DNA of 64,000 nt from Paraburkholderia domus (GTDB taxonomy: Bacteria > Pseudomonadota > Gammaproteobacteria > Burkholderiales > Burkholderiaceae): assembly GCF_905220705.1 (NCBI RefSeq), contig NZ_CAJNAT010000001.1, positions 434,001 to 498,000 of the forward strand. The letters are read 5' to 3'. The notes beneath the pieces are model-generated. The model had not been told where the DNA came from and did not search any database. It was given only the letters and a program-made list of their open reading frames with translations. Positions 1-7,087 of the stretch are shown piece by piece; position 1 is the first letter of the stretch, and each line of letters opens with the position of its first letter. Position numbers and translations under genes: made by a program.

Positions 1-327
1 CGGGCCTACGCCACGCGCACCGGCCTGTCCGGTCACACGCAGAACAGCATCACCGATCTGACCAAGCTCGAACGCGAGTTGTCGCACGTGCGGCAGCAGG
101 CATGCGCGCGCGATAACGAAGAACTGGAACTGGGTGTGCGCTGCATCGCAGCAGGGATTTACGACGACACCGGCAAGCTGGTTGCGGGCCTGTCACTGTC
201 CGCCCCGGCGGATCGCCTGCAGGATTCGTGGCTGGGACAGCTCAGCCAAACGGCCTTGCTGATTTCCGAGTCGCTTGGTTATCGCCCGCAGACACCGCAG
301 CAGCATACGCATTCCCAGCACGCCTAA
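1..327 (+). CDS. IclR-family transcriptional regulator, C-terminal part
   Basis: Reading frame open from the left edge to a TAA, about 108 residues visible. The segment with GVRCIAAGIYDDTGKLVAG followed by LSLSAPADRL matches the end of the IclR effector-binding domain, where small aromatic or organic acids bind in known members. The N-terminal winged-helix DNA-binding domain lies outside the window, so ligand and targets cannot be guessed. A strong hairpin terminator follows the stop by about 30 bases. Family assignment is good, specific function unknown. Confidence 0.75.
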   Translation, partial: RAYATRTGLSGHTQNSITDLTKLERELSHVRQQACARDNEELELGVRCIAAGIYDDTGKLVAGLSLSAPADRLQDSWLGQLSQTALLISESLGYRPQTPQQHTHSQHA

Positions 328-356
328 ACTGGCGGCTGCGTCCTCCTCCGGCTCAA

Positions 357-388
357 TAAAAAAAGCCTCGCAGATGCGAGGCTTTTTT
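357..388. terminator. Bidirectional intrinsic terminator
   Basis: Stem AGCCTCGC / GCGAGGCT with a short AGAT loop, A-run on the left and T-run on the right. It sits between the converging IclR-type gene and pbpG and can end transcription from both sides. Confidence 0.85.
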
Positions 389-431
389 GCTGGCCGGTCC
401 GAAAACCAGCCGGTAGAGCATGCTAGCGCAA

Positions 432-1628
432 TCAGGTGCCCGGGCCGCCGGCATCCGCACTGGTGATGCGCGGCTGATCGCCACCATTGTCGAGCCAAGT
501 GCGCAGACGCGTAGCGTCCGCAAAACGCGAATACTTACCCGACGAGTCGAGCAGCACCATGATCATCGGACGCCCATGAATGGTTGCCTGCATCACGAGG
601 CACTCGCCTGCTTCGTTGATGAAACCGGTCTTTTGCAGACCGATGTCCCACGTCGGGTTACGCACCAATGCATTCGTGCTGTTGTACGCCAGCGAACGCT
701 TGCCGGTGTAGACCTCATAGCTGCGGTCGGTCGAGAACTTGCGGATCAGCGGATACTGATACGCCGCGTTGACCATCTTCACGAGGTCACGCGCGCTCGA
801 CACGTTCTGGCTCGTCAAACCCGTGGGGTTCTCAAAGTGCGTATCGGTCATGCCGAGTTGCTTGGCCTTCGCGTTCATGGCCGCGAGGAACGCGGGACGA
901 CCGCCCGGGAAATAACGCGACAGCGCTGCGGCTGCGCGGTTTTCCGAGGCCATCAGCGCGATGTGCAGCATGTCTTCACGCGAAAGCACCGAGCCCACCG
1001 ACAGGCGCGAGCCCGTGTTCTTCTCGTAGTCGCGGTCTTCGTCGGTGACTTCGATCTGGTCGGTCATCGGTTCTTTCGAATCGAGCACCACCATCGAGGT
1101 CATCAGCTTGGTGATCGACGCGATCGGCACCACGGCGCGCGAATTCTTGTCGAATAGCGATTCGCCGGAGTTCTGATCGATCACGTAGGCAACGCTTGAA
1201 CGCAGCATCAGCGCGTCCGGCGTGTCGTGCAGACCGAAAGCCTGGCCAACGGTAGGCTGACGCGGCTCGTACGCGACGCGGCGCACCACGGAGTGGTGGC
1301 GACCGTTCGACGTGTACGTCACACGCTTGCGCTTGACGCTCGTGCGCGGCGCGTCGTCGCCCGCGGCGGCAACGGTATTCACCGCTGCGCCTTTGGCGGC
1401 CTTCTTGCCCGACACTTTGTCGGCGCTGGCCGCTGCGGGCTTCTTCGCTGCTTTCGCGTGTTTGGAGGTTTTTGCAGTCGCGGCAGGCGTGGCCGCGGGC
1501 GTGGCGGCAAAAGCGCTGACGGGCGTGGCGAACGCCGCTGCGATGACCATGGAGGCGGCCACCGACAGAGCGGTGCTGCGGGCCGCGCCGTGGATCACTT
1601 TTAGCGACGAAAACATGTCGGTTTTCAT
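432..1628 (-). CDS. pbpG: D-alanyl-D-alanine endopeptidase (penicillin-binding protein 7 type)
   Basis: Peptidase S11 family low-molecular-weight PBP, 398 aa from the chosen ATG. It cleaves D-Ala-meso-DAP cross-links in periplasmic peptidoglycan. An N-terminal hydrophobic stretch (about residues 15-40) looks like a signal peptide, followed by a long Ala/Lys-rich linker (about 42-100). All three penicillin-binding motifs are visible: S171-I-T-K174, S228-E-N and K333-T-G. An in-frame TTG 12 codons upstream is possible but is not preceded by a ribosome site; the ATG at 1628 puts basic residues directly before the hydrophobic segment. The Lys/Ala linker is longer than in the E. coli protein. It stands alone, with a terminator downstream. 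Confidence 0.9.
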   Translation of the reverse strand: MKTDMFSSLKVIHGAARSTALSVAASMVIAAAFATPVSAFAATPAATPAATAKTSKHAKAAKKPAAASADKVSGKKAAKGAAVNTVAAAGDDAPRTSVKRKRVTYTSNGRHHSVVRRVAYEPRQPTVGQAFGLHDTPDALMLRSSVAYVIDQNSGESLFDKNSRAVVPIASITKLMTSMVVLDSKEPMTDQIEVTDEDRDYEKNTGSRLSVGSVLSREDMLHIALMASENRAAAALSRYFPGGRPAFLAAMNAKAKQLGMTDTHFENPTGLTSQNVSSARDLVKMVNAAYQYPLIRKFSTDRSYEVYTGKRSLAYNSTNALVRNPTWDIGLQKTGFINEAGECLVMQATIHGRPMIMVLLDSSGKYSRFADATRLRTWLDNGGDQPRITSADAGGPGT

Positions 1629-1664
1629 GGGTGTTCGGTAGGGAGCGGCAAGAGGTTTCCGCAA

Positions 1665-2242
1665 GTGTAGTAAAACAACGAAAAATTAGCAATTTGAAGC
1701 ACTTATACGCGCTCCTTAAACCGGCTTGTAAGCTCCGATCGCAAAAACACAAATAAGTGCCGCGCTTCGATCGAAAAAAACAATCGTCAGTGCGCTTCGC
1801 CTCGCTTTTGCCGTCACATGCCGGAATCGAGGTGATTCTTTCAGCATAACGGCAATTTCGAGACAACCTTGATCAGGGGAAATACGGTCTGAGCGCAGGC
1901 GTGTTAAGCGTTGCCAGCGCACCGGAACGTCGCAGGAGCCTCGCTGCAGGCTGTTAAACACCTGCTGGAGACCGCCAACGCGCATTCGACCGGCATAGAG
2001 CGTTAACGTTCCGTGACACTTTCTGGTTTACATCAGAATGCCCAATTGATGGATTTTTTGTCAAAACTGCCATCACTTTCCAGCACAGGCGGGTCCTCGC
2101 CAAGCGGTCAAAACCTCTCTTGAAATCGGTAACAAATGCAGGTCCATCCCGCACCAGCACAGTGCGGCGGGTAAATTGACTTGCGTCATATTAATGACAT
2201 GCCTACTGCATAAGGTATTGTTTTATCGGTAATTTCTCAACA
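1665..2242. other. Intergenic stretch, no gene seen
   Basis: Between pbpG and the phasin promoter. I see no convincing reading frame or RNA gene. It is less GC-rich than its surroundings, with scattered T-runs, and probably holds the pbpG promoter, which I could not place. Confidence 0.5.
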
Positions 2243-2318
2243 TTGTGCGATGCACAAAAAGCACTTGACATTCGTTGTAGCCATCCTAAAATGGGAACCA
2301 TTGCTGCGATGCACAAAA
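2243..2318 (+). promoter_or_regulatory. Phasin promoter with two PhaR-like operators
   Basis: A clear sigma-70 promoter: TTGACA at 2265-2270, 16-bp spacer, TAAAAT at 2287-2292. A perfect inverted repeat TTGTGC-GAT-GCACAA (2243-2257) lies just upstream of the -35. The 14-base core TGCGATGCACAAAA recurs at 2305-2318, just after the expected start of transcription. Both copies contain TGC-N3-GCA. PhaR repressors of PHA granule genes are known to bind TGC-rich palindromes of this kind at phasin promoters; that PhaR binds here is inference. Confidence 0.75.
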
Positions 2319-2407
2319 CATCGCGGTCCGGGGAGACGACCTTAAAGTGTCTCGCCACTAACCCAATGCGGTCCGCACAGACAGGCCGCAACCCAGGAGC
2401 GTAAACC

Positions 2408-2980
2408 ATGACTCTGCTGACCCCTGAGCAATTCGCTGCAGCCCAGAAAGCCAACTTTGAAACGTTGTTCGGCCTGACGACCAAAGCATTCGAAGGCGTC
2501 GAAAAGCTGGTTGAACTGAACCTGCAAGTCGTGAAATCGACGCTCGCGGAAAGCCAGGAAAATGCCCAGCGCGCGCTGTCGGTGAAGGACGCGCAGGAAC
2601 TGCTGGCACTGCAAGCAAGCCTTGCACAGCCGGTGGCTGAAAAGGCGCTGTCGTACGGCCGTCACGTGTATGAAATCGTTTCGGCAACGCAAGGTGAATT
2701 CAGTCGCGTCGCTGAAGCCCAATTCGAAGAGCAAAACCGCAAGGTCCAGTCGCTCGTCGAAAACGTTGCGAAGAATGCCCCGGCCGGTTCGGAAACCGCT
2801 GTCGCCGTGATGAAGTCGGCTATTACCGCCGCCAACACCACGTACGAAACGGTTCACAAGGCAGCCAAGCAAGCTGTCGAAATCGCGGAAAGCAACTTCA
2901 ACGCAGCCGCAACGGCCGCATCGAAGGCAGCATCGCAAGCCGCCGCGCAAGCATCGCGCTCGGCCAAGAAGGCAGTCTAA
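2408..2980 (+). CDS. phaP: Phasin, PHA granule-associated protein
   Basis: 190 aa. Matches the betaproteobacterial phasin family: N-terminal [20 protein letters not shown], then long amphipathic helices rich in Ala, Glu, Lys and Val, and an Ala/Ser/Lys tail. Phasins coat polyhydroxyalkanoate granules in the cytoplasm and control their number and size. A good ribosome site (AGGAG) precedes the ATG. It is monocistronic, with a strong promoter, two PhaR-like sites and a terminator downstream. Usual length for the family. Confidence 0.92.
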   Translation: MTLLTPEQFAAAQKANFETLFGLTTKAFEGVEKLVELNLQVVKSTLAESQENAQRALSVKDAQELLALQASLAQPVAEKALSYGRHVYEIVSATQGEFSRVAEAQFEEQNRKVQSLVENVAKNAPAGSETAVAVMKSAITAANTTYETVHKAAKQAVEIAESNFNAAATAASKAASQAAAQASRSAKKAV

Positions 2981-3115
2981 GTTTCAAGCCGCGCATCACG
3001 CCGACCCGTCTCACAGACTGGGCCGGCGTTATCGCAAGCAACAGCGTCGTGCCGTTGCCGCTCACACGGTTTCAATTGGCCGAACGCTCCGATACGTTGA
3101 ATGACGTATCGTTTG

Positions 3116-3140
3116 CCCGGCGAAAGGCCGGGATTTTTTT
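3116..3140 (+). terminator. Intrinsic terminator after the phasin gene
   Basis: CCCGGC stem, GAAAG loop, GCCGGG, then A and seven T. About 135 bases beyond the phasin stop. Confidence 0.8.
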
Positions 3141-3212
3141 CCCGTAGTCTGATGCGCCCGGCGAATGGCTCGTTGCTTCTCGACGGCAAAACGCTCTGCC
3201 CTGCTGCGGTAT

Positions 3213-3252
3213 AAAAAAACGGCGCACCCTTTGCGGGGTGCGCCGTTTTTTT
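3213..3252. terminator. Bidirectional terminator at the end of lpdA
   Basis: Seven A, ACGGCGCACCC stem, short loop, GGGTGCGCCGT, then T-run. Ends the leftward pyruvate dehydrogenase genes and backs up the phasin terminator. Confidence 0.85.
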
Positions 3253-3305
3253 GCGTTCAGCGTTCGGTGCATCGAGCCCGCGTGGATTCACGCGGGCCTT
3301 CAGCA

Positions 3306-5084
3306 TTACTTCTTTTTCTGCGGTGGCAGGTCGGTGCAGACGCCTTCGTACAACTCGGCGGCCATCCCGATCGATTCACCGAGCGTCGGATGCGGGTGAA
3401 TCGTCTTACCGATATCCGTTGCATCCGCACCCATTTCGATTGCAAGGCAGACTTCGCTGATCAGATCGCCGGCATTCAGACCGACGATCCCGCCGCCGAT
3501 CACGCGGTGCGTTTCTTCGTCGAACAGCAGCTTGGTGAAGCCTTCGTCGCGGCCGTTGGCAATTGCACGGCCCGAGGCTGCCCACGGGAACACTGCCTTG
3601 CCGTACTTGATACCCTCGACCTTCAGCTGGTCTTCCGTCTTGCCGGCCCACGCCACTTCCGGATCGGTGTAGGCCACCGACGGAATCTGCATGGCGTCAA
3701 AGTACGCCTTCTCGCCATGTGCGACTTCGGCGGCGACGTGAGCTTCATGCACCGCTTTGTGCGCGAGCATCGGCTGACCGACGATATCGCCGATCGCGAA
3801 GATGTGCGGCACGTTGGTGCGCATCTGCTTATCGACGTCGATGAAGCCGCGATCCGTTACCGCGACGCCTGCCTTGTCCGCGCCGATCTTCTTGCCATTC
3901 GGCGTACGGCCGACGGCGACCAGCACGAGGTCATAGCGTTGCGCTTCGGCCGGGGCTTTTTCGCCTTCGAACGACACATAGATACCGTCGTCTTTCGCTT
4001 CCGCCGCGGTGGTTTTGGTCTTCAGCATGACGTTGGCAAAACGCTTGCTGTTGTACTTTTCCCAGACCTTGACCAGATCGCGATCCGCGCCGGCCATCAG
4101 GCCGTCGAGCATTTCGACCACATCGATTTGCGCGCCGAGCGTGGCATAGACCGTCGCCATTTCCAGACCGATGATGCCGCCGCCGATCACGAGCATGCGT
4201 TGCGGAATCTGACGCAGTTCAAGCGCGCCGGTCGAATCGACCACACGCGGATCTTCCGGAATGAACGGCAGCTTCACCGCTTCCGAGCCTGCGGCGATGA
4301 TCGCCTGCTTAAACTTGACGACTTTCTTGCCGCCTTCGGTCTGCACTTCCATGTGATGCGGATCGACGAACGAGCCGGTGCCCGTCACGACTTCGACCTT
4401 GCGCATCTTGGCCATGCCGGCGAGACCGCCGGTGAGCTTCTTGACGACGCCCGACTTGAAGTCGCGCAGTTTGTCGAGATCGATTTGCGGCTTGCCGAAC
4501 GTGATGCCGTGCGCGCCGAGCGCTTCGGCTTCGTCGATGACGAGGGCCGTGTGCAGCAGCGCCTTCGACGGGATACAGCCGACATTCAGACACACACCGC
4601 CGAGCGTTGCATAACGTTCGACGAGCACCGTCTTCATGCCGAGGTCGGCCGAGCGGAACGCAGCCGAGTAACCGCCGGGGCCTGAACCGAGCACGAGCAT
4701 GTCGCACTCGATATCCGCGTTACCGGAGAAGCTACCCGCTTGCGGTGCGGGCGCCGCGGCCTTCGGTGCAGCAGCAGCTTGAGCGGGCGCTTTCTCAGGT
4801 TCTTTGGCCGGGGCCTTCGGTGCCTCTTTAGCCGGCGCCGCGCCTGCTGACGACTCGACCAGCGCGATGACCGTGCCTTGCGAGACTTTGTCGCCGGCTT
4901 TGACGCGCACTTCCTTGACGGTGCCTGCGGTATCGCTCGGCACTTCGATCGAGGCCTTATCGGACTCGAGCGTCATCAGCGCCTGTTCGTTCTCGATGAC
5001 ATCGCCAGGTTTGATATTGACTTCGATGACATCGACGTCCTTGAAGTCACCGATATCCGGCACTTTTACTTCGACGAGACTCAT
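3306..5084 (-). CDS. lpdA: Dihydrolipoamide dehydrogenase (E3) with N-terminal lipoyl domain
   Basis: 592 aa, about 115 longer than plain E3 because a lipoyl domain is fused in front. The lipoyl lysine is K43 in ESDKASIEVP; an Ala/Pro/Lys linker spans about 80-115. The flavoprotein part shows the FAD-binding GSGPGGYSA, the redox disulfide C165-LNVG-C170, a second Rossmann GGGIIGLE and the C-terminal HPHPTLGE with the His-Glu pair. It reoxidises dihydrolipoyl groups of the pyruvate dehydrogenase complex with NAD+. Last gene of the aceE-aceF-lpdA set. A lipoyl-E3 fusion is usual in Burkholderiaceae PDH operons. Confidence 0.95.
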   Translation of the reverse strand: MSLVEVKVPDIGDFKDVDVIEVNIKPGDVIENEQALMTLESDKASIEVPSDTAGTVKEVRVKAGDKVSQGTVIALVESSAGAAPAKEAPKAPAKEPEKAPAQAAAAPKAAAPAPQAGSFSGNADIECDMLVLGSGPGGYSAAFRSADLGMKTVLVERYATLGGVCLNVGCIPSKALLHTALVIDEAEALGAHGITFGKPQIDLDKLRDFKSGVVKKLTGGLAGMAKMRKVEVVTGTGSFVDPHHMEVQTEGGKKVVKFKQAIIAAGSEAVKLPFIPEDPRVVDSTGALELRQIPQRMLVIGGGIIGLEMATVYATLGAQIDVVEMLDGLMAGADRDLVKVWEKYNSKRFANVMLKTKTTAAEAKDDGIYVSFEGEKAPAEAQRYDLVLVAVGRTPNGKKIGADKAGVAVTDRGFIDVDKQMRTNVPHIFAIGDIVGQPMLAHKAVHEAHVAAEVAHGEKAYFDAMQIPSVAYTDPEVAWAGKTEDQLKVEGIKYGKAVFPWAASGRAIANGRDEGFTKLLFDEETHRVIGGGIVGLNAGDLISEVCLAIEMGADATDIGKTIHPHPTLGESIGMAAELYEGVCTDLPPQKKK

Positions 5085-5205
5085 AGTGTCCCCTTCTCTT
5101 ATTGATCGTGATGATGAGGTAGCGCGAACGAAATCAAGCAGCCTAAAAACAGCGCAAAAGCTGGCAGCGTGCTGGACAGAAACATCCTTTGCCGTCCGCC
5201 CAAGG

Positions 5206-5280
5206 ACGCGCCTTTCTTTTGCCTACTTTTCTTTGGAAGACAAAGAAAAGTAGGTGCCGCCCCGCACAGGGGCGACGCTA
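5206..5280. repeat. REP-like intergenic inverted repeat
   Basis: A perfect 14-bp stem, CCTACTTTTCTTTG (5222-5235) and its complement (5241-5254), with loop GAAGA, flanked by a pyrimidine-rich left arm and GCCGCCCCGCACAGGGGCG on the right. I recall this as a widely dispersed intergenic motif in Burkholderiaceae, but that is memory, not a search. It lies between aceF and lpdA, where it could stabilise mRNA or lower lpdA expression. Confidence 0.65.
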
Positions 5281-5366
5281 ATAGACCGACATGAAAACAA
5301 GTTCAACGAGAGACGTGGATTACCAACAGAAACCCACGCTCCCGGCGCTACAGCGACGTCACCAGA

Positions 5367-7001
5367 TCAAAGAATCACACGCCGAAAATCGGCAAGAATC
5401 GCACCCAGATAAGCATTGAACCGCGCCGCAGCCGCACCATCAATGACCCGATGGTCATACGACAACGACAGCGGCAGAGTCAGACGCGGCACAAACTGCT
5501 TGCCATCCCAAACGGGCTTCATCGCGCCGCGCGACAGACCGAGAATGGCGACTTCAGGCGCGTTAATAATCGGCGTGAAGTTCGTCCCGCCAATCCCACC
5601 CAGGGAAGAAATCGAGAAGCAACCGCCTTGCATCTGATCCGGCTTCAGCTTGCCATCACGCGCGGCCTTGGACAGCTCGGCCATTTCCTTCGCGATATCG
5701 ATCAAACCCTTCTTGTCGGCATCGCGAATGACCGGAACGACCAGACCATTCGGCGTATCGGCAGCAAACCCAATGTGGTAGTACTGCTTGAATACCAGGT
5801 TGTCGCCGTCGAGGCTCGCGTTGAACGTCGGGAATTGCTTCAAGGCAGAAACAACCGCCTTGATCACGAACGCCAGCATCGTGATCTTCACGCCGGCCTT
5901 TTCGTTTTCCTTGTTCAACTGCACGCGTAGCGCTTCGAGATCGGTGATGTCCGCTTCGTCGTTGTTCGTGACGTGCGGAATCATGACCCAGTTGCGATGC
6001 AGATTCGCGCCCGAGATCTTCTTGATGCGCGACAGCGGCTTCGGATCGACCGGGCCGAACTTGGTGAAGTCGACCTTCGGCCACGGCAGCAGGTTCAACT
6101 CGCCACCGCCAGCAGCAGGTGCAGCAGCGCCTGCCGGTGCAGCACGCTGCCCCGTCATCACACCCTTGATGAAGCCGGTCACGTCCGCTTGGGTAATACG
6201 GCCCTTCGGACCCGTGCCCTGAACTTGCACCACGTCGACGCCGAGTTCGCGCGCGAACTTGCGCACCGAAGGCGACGCGTGGCTCGCACGCCGCGCACCA
6301 CCCTCGCCGGCCGGAATCAGCGGCGCCTGCGCAAGCGCTGACGGCGAAGCCGGAGCAGGCGACGGCGCAGCCGGCGCATCCGACGGTTTCTCGAGCGCAG
6401 CCTGCTTCGGTGCCGGTGCGGCAGCCGGTGCAGCAGCACCATCCGCTTCCAGCACGACGATGACCGAGCCTTCGGACACGTTATCGCCGACCTTGACCTT
6501 CACTTCTTTGACGACGCCGGCGGCCGAGCTCGGCACGTCCATGGTCGCCTTGTCGGATTCGAGCGTCACCAGCGACTGCTCTTTCTCGACGCGATCGCCG
6601 ACCTTCACCGAGACTTCAATCACGGGAATGTCTTTGTAGTCGCCGATATCCGGCACTTTGACTTCTTGCAGACCACCGCCGACGGCAGCGGGTGCCACGG
6701 CCGGCGACGGCGCGGGAGCCGGTGCAGCAGCAGGCGCTGGTGCCGGCGCGGCAGCCGCGCCCGCGCCATCCAGCACGACGATCAGCGAACCTTCCGACAC
6801 GTTGTCGCCAACCTTGACCTTCACTTCCTTGACGACGCCGGCGGCCGAGCTCGGCACGTCCATGGTCGCCTTGTCGGATTCCAGCGTAACGAGCGATTGC
6901 TCTTTCTCGACGGTATCACCCGCCTTCACCAGCACCTCGATCACCGGGATGTCCGTGTAATCGCCGATGTCCGGCACCTTGACTTCGATCGCTTGACTCA
7001 T
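5367..7001 (-). CDS. aceF: Dihydrolipoamide acetyltransferase (E2) of pyruvate dehydrogenase
   Basis: 544 aa. Two lipoyl domains (about 1-80 and 112-187; lysines K44 and K151, both in ESDKATMDVP), each followed by an Ala/Pro linker, then a peripheral subunit-binding domain around 250-290 and the catalytic domain with H517-RVI-D521-G near the C terminus. It transfers the acetyl group from lipoyl to CoA and forms the complex core. The start is the ATG after AGGAG; a longer frame exists but lacks a ribosome site. The gap to aceE is 86 bases. The two lipoyl domains are nearly identical. Confidence 0.95.
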   Translation of the reverse strand: MSQAIEVKVPDIGDYTDIPVIEVLVKAGDTVEKEQSLVTLESDKATMDVPSSAAGVVKEVKVKVGDNVSEGSLIVVLDGAGAAAAPAPAPAAAPAPAPSPAVAPAAVGGGLQEVKVPDIGDYKDIPVIEVSVKVGDRVEKEQSLVTLESDKATMDVPSSAAGVVKEVKVKVGDNVSEGSVIVVLEADGAAAPAAAPAPKQAALEKPSDAPAAPSPAPASPSALAQAPLIPAGEGGARRASHASPSVRKFARELGVDVVQVQGTGPKGRITQADVTGFIKGVMTGQRAAPAGAAAPAAGGGELNLLPWPKVDFTKFGPVDPKPLSRIKKISGANLHRNWVMIPHVTNNDEADITDLEALRVQLNKENEKAGVKITMLAFVIKAVVSALKQFPTFNASLDGDNLVFKQYYHIGFAADTPNGLVVPVIRDADKKGLIDIAKEMAELSKAARDGKLKPDQMQGGCFSISSLGGIGGTNFTPIINAPEVAILGLSRGAMKPVWDGKQFVPRLTLPLSLSYDHRVIDGAAAARFNAYLGAILADFRRVIL

Positions 7002-7087
7002 TGTTAGTGTCTCCTGGGCCGCGCACGCCACCCGCTCCTGTCGATCAGGGGCGGGCGCGCGCGCCGTGGCACACGGGGAATGATGCC

